A DNA stretch of 64,000 bases from Mastigias papua (lineage: Eukaryota > Cnidaria > Scyphozoa > Rhizostomeae > Mastigiidae), in NCBI GenBank assembly GCA_964019165.1, contig OZ025274.1:2179253-2243252 (forward strand), given 5' to 3'. The stretch's first letter is position 1, and each line of letters starts with the position of its first letter. Shown here in pieces: positions 57,601-64,000 of this stretch. The notes below the pieces were generated by a model. The model made no database searches. It was not told the origin of the DNA and worked only from the letters and a program-made list of their open reading frames with translations. Both the position numbers and the translations under genes were made by a program.

Positions 57601-60600
57601 GGCCAAAAATGCCTCATTTTCATCACTTTTCAATCTGCAATCAAAATCAATCAATTTCAAATTTGGTCATTTTTGAGCAAAATACCAAGGCTATAGCCTT
57701 ACTTTTTGGCCAAACATGCCTCATTTTCATCACTTCTCAATCTGCAATCAAAATCAATCAATTTCAAATGTGGTCATTTTTGAGCGAAATACCAAGGCTA
57801 TAGCCTTACTTTTTGGCCAAAAATGCCTCATTTTCATCACTTTTCAATCTGCAATCAAAATCAATCAATTTCAAATTTGGTCATTTTTGAGCAAAATACC
57901 AAGGCTATAGCCTTACTCTTTGGCCAAAAATGCCTCATTTTCATCACTTTTCAATCTGCAATCAAAATCAATCAATTTCAAATTTGGTCATTTTTGAGCA
58001 AAATACCAAGGCTATAGCCTTACTTTTTGGCCAAAAATGCCTCATTTTCATCACTTTTCAATCTGCAATCAAAATCAATCAATTTCAAATTTGGTCATTT
58101 TTGAGCAAAATACCAAGGCTATAGCCTTACTTTTTGGCCAAAAATGCCTCATTTTCATCACTTTTCAATCTGCAATCAAAATCAATCAATTTCAAATTTG
58201 GTCATTTTTGAGCAAAATACCAAGGCTATAGCCTTACTTTTTGGCCAAAAATGCCTCATTTTCATCACTTTTCAATCTGCAATCAAAATCAATCAATGTC
58301 AAATTTGGTCATTTTTGAGCAAAATACCAAGGCTATAGCCTTACTTTTTGGCCAAAAATGCCTCATTTTCATCACTTTTCAATCTGCAATCAAAATCAAT
58401 CAATTTCAAATGTGGTCATTTTTGAGCGAAATACCAAGGCTATAGCCTTACTTTTTGGCCAAAAATGCCTCATTTTCATCACTTTTCAATCTGCAATCAA
58501 AATCAATCAATTTCAAATTTGGTCATTTTTGAGCAAAATACCAAGGCTATAGCCTTACTTTTTGGCCAAAAATGCCTCATTTTCATCACTTTTCAATCTG
58601 CAATCAAAATCAATCAATTTCAAATTTGGTCATTTTTGAGCAAAATACCAAGGCTATAGCCTTACGTTTTGGCCAAAAATGCCTCATTTTCATCACTTTT
58701 CAATCTGCAATCTGCAATCAATCAATTTCAAATTTGGTCATTTTTGAGCAAAATACCAAGGCTATAGCCTTACGTTTTGGCCAAAAATGCCTCATTTTCA
58801 TCACTTTTCAATCTGCAATCAAAATCAATCAATTTCAAATTTGGTCATTTTTGAGCAAAATACCAAGGCTATAGCCTTACTTTTTGGCCAAAAATGCCTC
58901 ATTTTCATCACTTTTCAATCTGCAATCAAAATCAATCAATTTCAAATTTGGTCATTTTTGAGCAAAATACCAAGGCTATAGCCTTACTTTTTGGCCAAAC
59001 ATGCCTCATTTTCATCACTTTTCAATCTGCAATCAAAATCAATCAATTTCAAATTTGGTCATTTTTGAGCAAAATACCAAGGCTATAGCCTTACTTTTTG
59101 GCCAAACATGCCTCATTTTCATCACTTCTCAATCTGCAATCAAAATCAATCAATTTCAAATGTGGTCATTTTTGAGCGAAGTACCAAGGCTATAGCCTTA
59201 CTTTTTGGCCAAAAATGCCTCATTTTCATCACTTTTCAATCTGCAATCAAAATCAATCAATGTCAAATTTGGTCATTGTTGAGCAAAATACCAAGGCTAT
59301 AGCCTTACTTTTTGGCCAAAAATGCCTCATTTTCATCACTTTTCAATCTGCAATCAAAATCAATCAATTTCAAATTTGGTCATTTTTGAGCAAAATACCA
59401 AGGCTATAGCCTTACTTTTTGGCCAAAAATGCCTCATTTTCATCACTTTTCAATCTGCAATCAAAATCAATCAATTTCAAATTTGGTCATGTTTGAGCAA
59501 AATACCAAGGCTATAGCCTTACTCTTTGGCCAAAAATGCCTCATTTTCATCACTTTTCAATCTGCAATCAAAATCAATCAATTTCAAATGTGGTCATTTT
59601 TGAGCAAAATACCAAGGCTATAGCCTTACTTTTTGGCCAAAAATGCCTCATTTTCATCACTTTTCAATCTGCAATCAAAATCAATCAATTTCAAATTTGG
59701 TCATTTTTGAGCAAAATACCAAGGCTATAGCCTTACTTTTTGGCCAAACATGCCTCATTTTCATCACTTCTCAATCTGCAATCAAAATCAATCAATTTCA
59801 AATGTGGTCATTTTTGAGCGAAATACCAAGGCTATAGCCTTACTTTTTGGCCAAAAATGCCTCATTTTCATCACTTTTCAATCTGCAATCAAAATCAATC
59901 AATTTCAAATTTGGTCATTTTTGAGCAAAATACCAAGGCTATAGCCTTACTCTTTGGCCAAAAATGCCTCATTTTCATCACTTTTCAATCTGCAATCAAA
60001 ATCAATCAATTTCAAATTTGGTCATTTTTGAGCAAAATACCAAGGCTATAGCCTTACTTTTTGGCCAAAAATGCCTCATTTTCATCACTTTTCAATCTGC
60101 AATCAAAATCAATCAATTTCAAATTTGGTCATTTTTGAGCAAAATACCAAGGCTATAGCCTTACTCTTTGGCCAAAAATGCCTCATTTTCATCACTTTTC
60201 AATCTGCAATCAAAATCAATCAATTTCAAATTTGGTCATTTTTGAGCAAAATACCAAGGCTATAGCCTTACTTTTTGGCCAAAAATGCCTCATTTTCATC
60301 ACTTTTCAATCTGCTATCAAAATCAATCAATGTCAAATTTGGTCATTTTTGAGCAAAATACCAAGGCTATAGCCTTACTTTTTGGCCAAAAATGCCTCAT
60401 TTTCATCACTTTTCAATCTGCAATCAAAATCAATCAATTTCAAATGTGGTCATTTTTGAGCGAAATACCAAGGCTATAGCCTTACTTTTTGGCCAAAAAT
60501 GCCTCATTTTCATCACTTTTCAATCTGCAATCAAAATCAATCAATTTCAAATTTGGTCATTTTTGAGCAAAATACCAAGGCTATAGCCTTACTTTTTGGC

Positions 60601-63600
60601 CAAAAATGCCTCATTTTCATCACTTTTCAATCTGCAATCAAAATCAATCAATTTCAAATTTGGTCATTTTTGAGCAAAATACCAAGGCTATAGCCTTACG
60701 TTTTGGCCAAAAATGCCTCATTTTCATCACTTTTCAATCTGCAATCTGCAATCAATCAATTTCAAATTTGGTCATTTTTGAGCAAAATACCAAGGCTATA
60801 GCCTTACGTTTTGGCCAAAAATGCCTCATTTTCATCACTTTTCAATCTGCAATCAAAATCAATCAATTTCAAATTTGGTCATTTTTGAGCAAAATACCAA
60901 GGCTATAGCCTTACTTTTTGGCCAAAAATGCCTCATTTTCATCACTTTTCAATCTGCAATCAAAATCAATCAATTTCAAATTTGGTCATTTTTGAGCAAA
61001 ATACCAAGGCTATAGCCTTACTTTTTGGCCAAACATGCCTCATTTCATCACTTTTCAATCTGCAATCAAAATCAATCAATTTCAAATTTGGTCATTTTTG
61101 AGCAAAATACCAAGGCTATAGCCTTACTTTTTGGCCAAACATGCCTCATTTTCATCACTTCTCAATCTGCAATCAAAATCAATCAATTTCAAATGTGGTC
61201 ATTTTTGAGCAAAATACCAAGGCTATAGCCTTACTTTTTGGCCAAAAATGCCTCATTTTCATCACTTTTCAATCTGCAATCAAAATCAATCAATTTCAAA
61301 TTTGGTCATTTTTGAGCAAAATACCAAGGCTATAGCCTTACTTTTTGGCCAAAAATGCCTCATTTTCATCACTTTTCAATCTGCAATCAAAATCAATCAA
61401 TTTCAAATGTGGTCATTTTTGAGCGAAATACCAAGGCTATAGCCTTACTTTTTGGCCAAAAATGCCTCATTTTCATCACTTTTCAATCTGCAATCAAAAT
61501 CAATCAATTTCAAATTTGGTCATTTTTGAGCAAAATACCAAGGCTATAGCCTTACTTTTTGGCCAAAAATGCCTCATTTTCATCACTTTTCAATCTGCAA
61601 TCAAAATCAATCAATTTCAAATTTGGTCATTTTTGAGCAAAATACCAAGGCTATAGCCTTACGTTTTGGCCAAAAATGCCTCATTTTCATCACTTTTCAA
61701 TCTGCAATCTGCAATCAATCAATTTCAAATTTGGTCATTTTTGAGCAAAGTACCAAGGCTATAGCCTTACTTTTTGGCCAAAAATGCCTCATTTTCATCA
61801 CTTTTCAATCTGCAATCAAAATCAATCAATTTCAAATTTGGTCATTTTTGAGCAAAATACCAAGGCTATAGCCTTACTTTTTGGCCAAAAATGCCTCATT
61901 TTCATCACTTTTCAATCTGCAATCAAAATCAATCAATTTCAAATTTGGTCATGTTTGAGCAAAATACCAAGGCTATAGCCTTACTCTTTGGCCAAAAATG
62001 CCTCATTTTCATCACTTTTCAATCTGCAATCAAAATCAATCAATTTCAAATGTGGTCATTTTTGAGCAAAATACCAAGGCTATAGCCTTACTTTTTGGCC
62101 AAAAATGCCTCATTTTCATCACTTTTCAATCTGCAATCAAAATCAATCAATTTCAAATTTGGTCATTTTTGAGCAAAATACCAAGGCTATAGCCATACGT
62201 TTTGGCCAAAAATGCCTAATTTTCATCACTTCTCAATCTGCAATCTGCAATCAATCAATTTCAAATTTGGTCATTTTTGAGCAAAATACCAAGGCTATAG
62301 CCTTACTTTTTGGCCAAAAATGCCTCATTTTCATCACTTTTCAATCTGCAATCAAAATCAATCAATTTCAAATTTGGTCATTTTTGAGCAAAATACCAAG
62401 GCTATAGCCTTACTTTTTGGCCAAAAATGCCTCATTTTCATCACTTTTCAATCTGCAATCAAAATCAATCAATTTCAAATTTGGTCATGTTTGAGCAAAA
62501 TACCAAGGCTATAGCCTTACTCTTTGGCCAAAAATGCCTCATTTTCATCACTTTTCAATCTGCAATCAAAATCAATCAATTTCAAATGTGGTCATTTTTG
62601 AGCAAAATACCAAGGCTATAGCCTTACTTTTTGGCCAAAAATGCCTCATTTTCATCACTTTTCAATCTGCAATCAAAATCAATCAATTTCAAATTTGGTC
62701 ATTTTTGAGCAAAATACCAAGGCTATAGCCTTACTTTTTGGCCAAAAATGCCTCATTTTCATCACTTTTCAATCTGCAATCAAAATCAATCAATTTCAAA
62801 TTTGGTCATTTTTGAGCAAAATACCAAGGCTATAGCCATACGTTTTGGCCAAAAATGCCTAATTTTCATCACTTCTCAATCTGCAATCTGCAATCAATCA
62901 ATTTCAAATTTGGTCATTTTTGAGCAAAATACCAAGGCTATAGCCTTACTTTTTGGCCAAAAATGCCTCATTTTCATCACTTTTCAATCTGCAATCAAAA
63001 TCAATCAATTTCAAATTTGGTCATTTTTGAGCAAAATACCAAGGCTATAGCCTTACTTTTTGGCCAAAAATGCCTCATTTTCATCACTTTTCAATCTGCA
63101 ATCAAAATCAATCAATTTCAAATTTGGTCATGTTTGAGCAAAATACCAAGGCTATAGCCTTACTCTTTGGCCAAAAATGCCTCATTTTCATCACTTTTCA
63201 ATCTGCAATCAAAATCAATCAATTTCAAATGTGGTCATTTTTGAGCAAAATACCAAGGCTATAGCCTTACTTTTTGGCCAAAAATGCCTCATTTTCATCA
63301 CTTTTCAATCTGCAATCAAAATCAATCAATTTCAAATTTGGTCATTTTTGAGCAAAATACCAAGGCTATAGCCTTACTTTTTGGCCAAACATGCCTCATT
63401 TTCATCACTTTTCAATCTGCAATCAAAATCAATCAATTTCAAATTTGGTCATTTTTGAGCAAAATACCAAGGCTATAGCCTTACGTTTTGGCCAAAAATG
63501 CCTCATTTTCATCACTTTTGAATCTGCAATCAAAATCAATCAATTTCAAATTTGGTCATTTTTGAGCAAAATACCAAGGCCATAGCCTTACTTTTTGGCC

Positions 63601-64000
63601 AAACATGCCTCATTTTCATCACTTTTCAATCTGCAATCAAAATCAATCAATTTCAAATTTGGTCATTTTTGAGCAAAATACCAAGGCTATAGCCTCACGT
63701 TTTGGGCAAAAATGCCTCATGTTCATCACTTTTCAATCTGCAATCAAAATCAATCAATTTCAAATTTGGTCATTTTTGAGCAAAATACCAAGGCTATAGC
63801 CTTACTTTTTGGCCAAAAATGCCTCATTTTCATCACTTTTCAATCTGCAATCAAAATCAATCAATTTCAAATTTGGTCATTTTTGAGCAAAATACCAAGG
63901 CTATAGCCTTACTTTTTGGCCAAAAATGCCTCATTTTCATCACTTTTCAATCTGCAATCAAAATCAATCAATTTCAAATTTGGTCAGTTTTGAGCAAAAT
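54668..64000. repeat. 107-bp tandem satellite array, runs off right edge
   Basis: About 87 head-to-tail monomers of 107 bp; landmark GCCTCATTTTCATCACTTTT recurs from 54721. Six monomers are 108 bp, carrying AATCTGCAATCTGCAATC in place of AATCTGCAATCAAAATC, and one near 61043 has lost a T. Each monomer holds two adjacent 14-bp perfect palindromes, AAGGCTATAGCCTT and TTTTTGGCCAAAAA. Point variants recur in blocks, showing nested higher-order repeats (10-mer, 19-mer, 5- and 6-mer). The overlapping 64-codon frames end at the TAG inside the first palindrome and shift frame every monomer, so they are not genes. Whether it is centromeric, subtelomeric or interstitial cannot be told. Confidence 0.98.

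Noticed and set aside
54719..63906. Dozens of overlapping 64- to 100-codon frames with repeated protein sequence
   Set aside because: They are the satellite monomer read in one frame; each ends at the TAG inside the AAGGCTATAGCCTT palindrome, and the 107-bp period shifts frame every unit. No start context, domain or exon structure.
54668..64000. Regular repeats reminiscent of a CRISPR array
   Set aside because: Repeats are contiguous with no unique spacers, 107 bp long, and the genome is eukaryotic.

Overview
The window looks like an A+T-rich animal (metazoan) genome, most likely a cnidarian. The protein-coding genes are widely spaced, mostly split by GT-AG introns, and embedded in repeats. 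The cnidarian call rests on two secreted-protein genes built from ShKT (six-cysteine) modules on separate phase-1 exons. It is also supported by conserved animal genes (ROGDI, ANKUB1) and by many small terminal-inverted-repeat elements. I cannot name the species from sequence alone.

Layout: (1) 1-3240, + strand: 3' end of a secreted ShKT/YGCC-module gene that enters from the left edge. (2) 5220-20745, + strand: a ROGDI homologue assembled from 12 recognised coding exons, with one very small exon not found; its introns hold a LINE fragment, several microsatellites, a SINE-like copy and a MITE. (3) 20746-27304: repeat-dominated spacer with four long TA arrays, a tRNA-like sequence, hammerhead-ribozyme-like motifs and a ~490-bp inverted repeat. 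(4) 27305-30682: a complete PIF/Harbinger DNA transposon with perfect 22-bp ends, a TTA target duplication, an intact DDE transposase and an intact two-exon MADF/BESS partner. (5) 30683-36293: spacer with a TA-flanked MITE, a tRNA-like inverted pair, a 'GTTTACACG' MITE, a TAA-flanked MITE and a fold-back repeat. (6) 36294-38216, + strand: intronless ANKUB1 homologue. (7) 43675-52652, + strand: a complete secreted gene, TATA box to stop, with a signal-peptide exon, five ShKT exons, a follistatin/Kazal exon, a YGCC exon and a charged C-terminal exon (376 aa). (8) 54668 to the right edge: an array of about 87 copies of a 107-bp satellite with nested higher-order repeats.

The two ShKT genes share the same 3' exon order (ShKT, YGCC, ShKT, tail) and the same strand, so they are paralogues, with ROGDI, the Harbinger element and ANKUB1 between them. 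ROGDI (V-ATPase assembly) and ANKUB1 (ubiquitin-like plus ankyrin) are unrelated neighbours. The most unusual structures are the satellite, whose monomers each carry two 14-bp perfect palindromes and are organised in 10-, 19-, 5- and 6-mer repeats, and the cluster of hammerhead-like motifs around the TA arrays.
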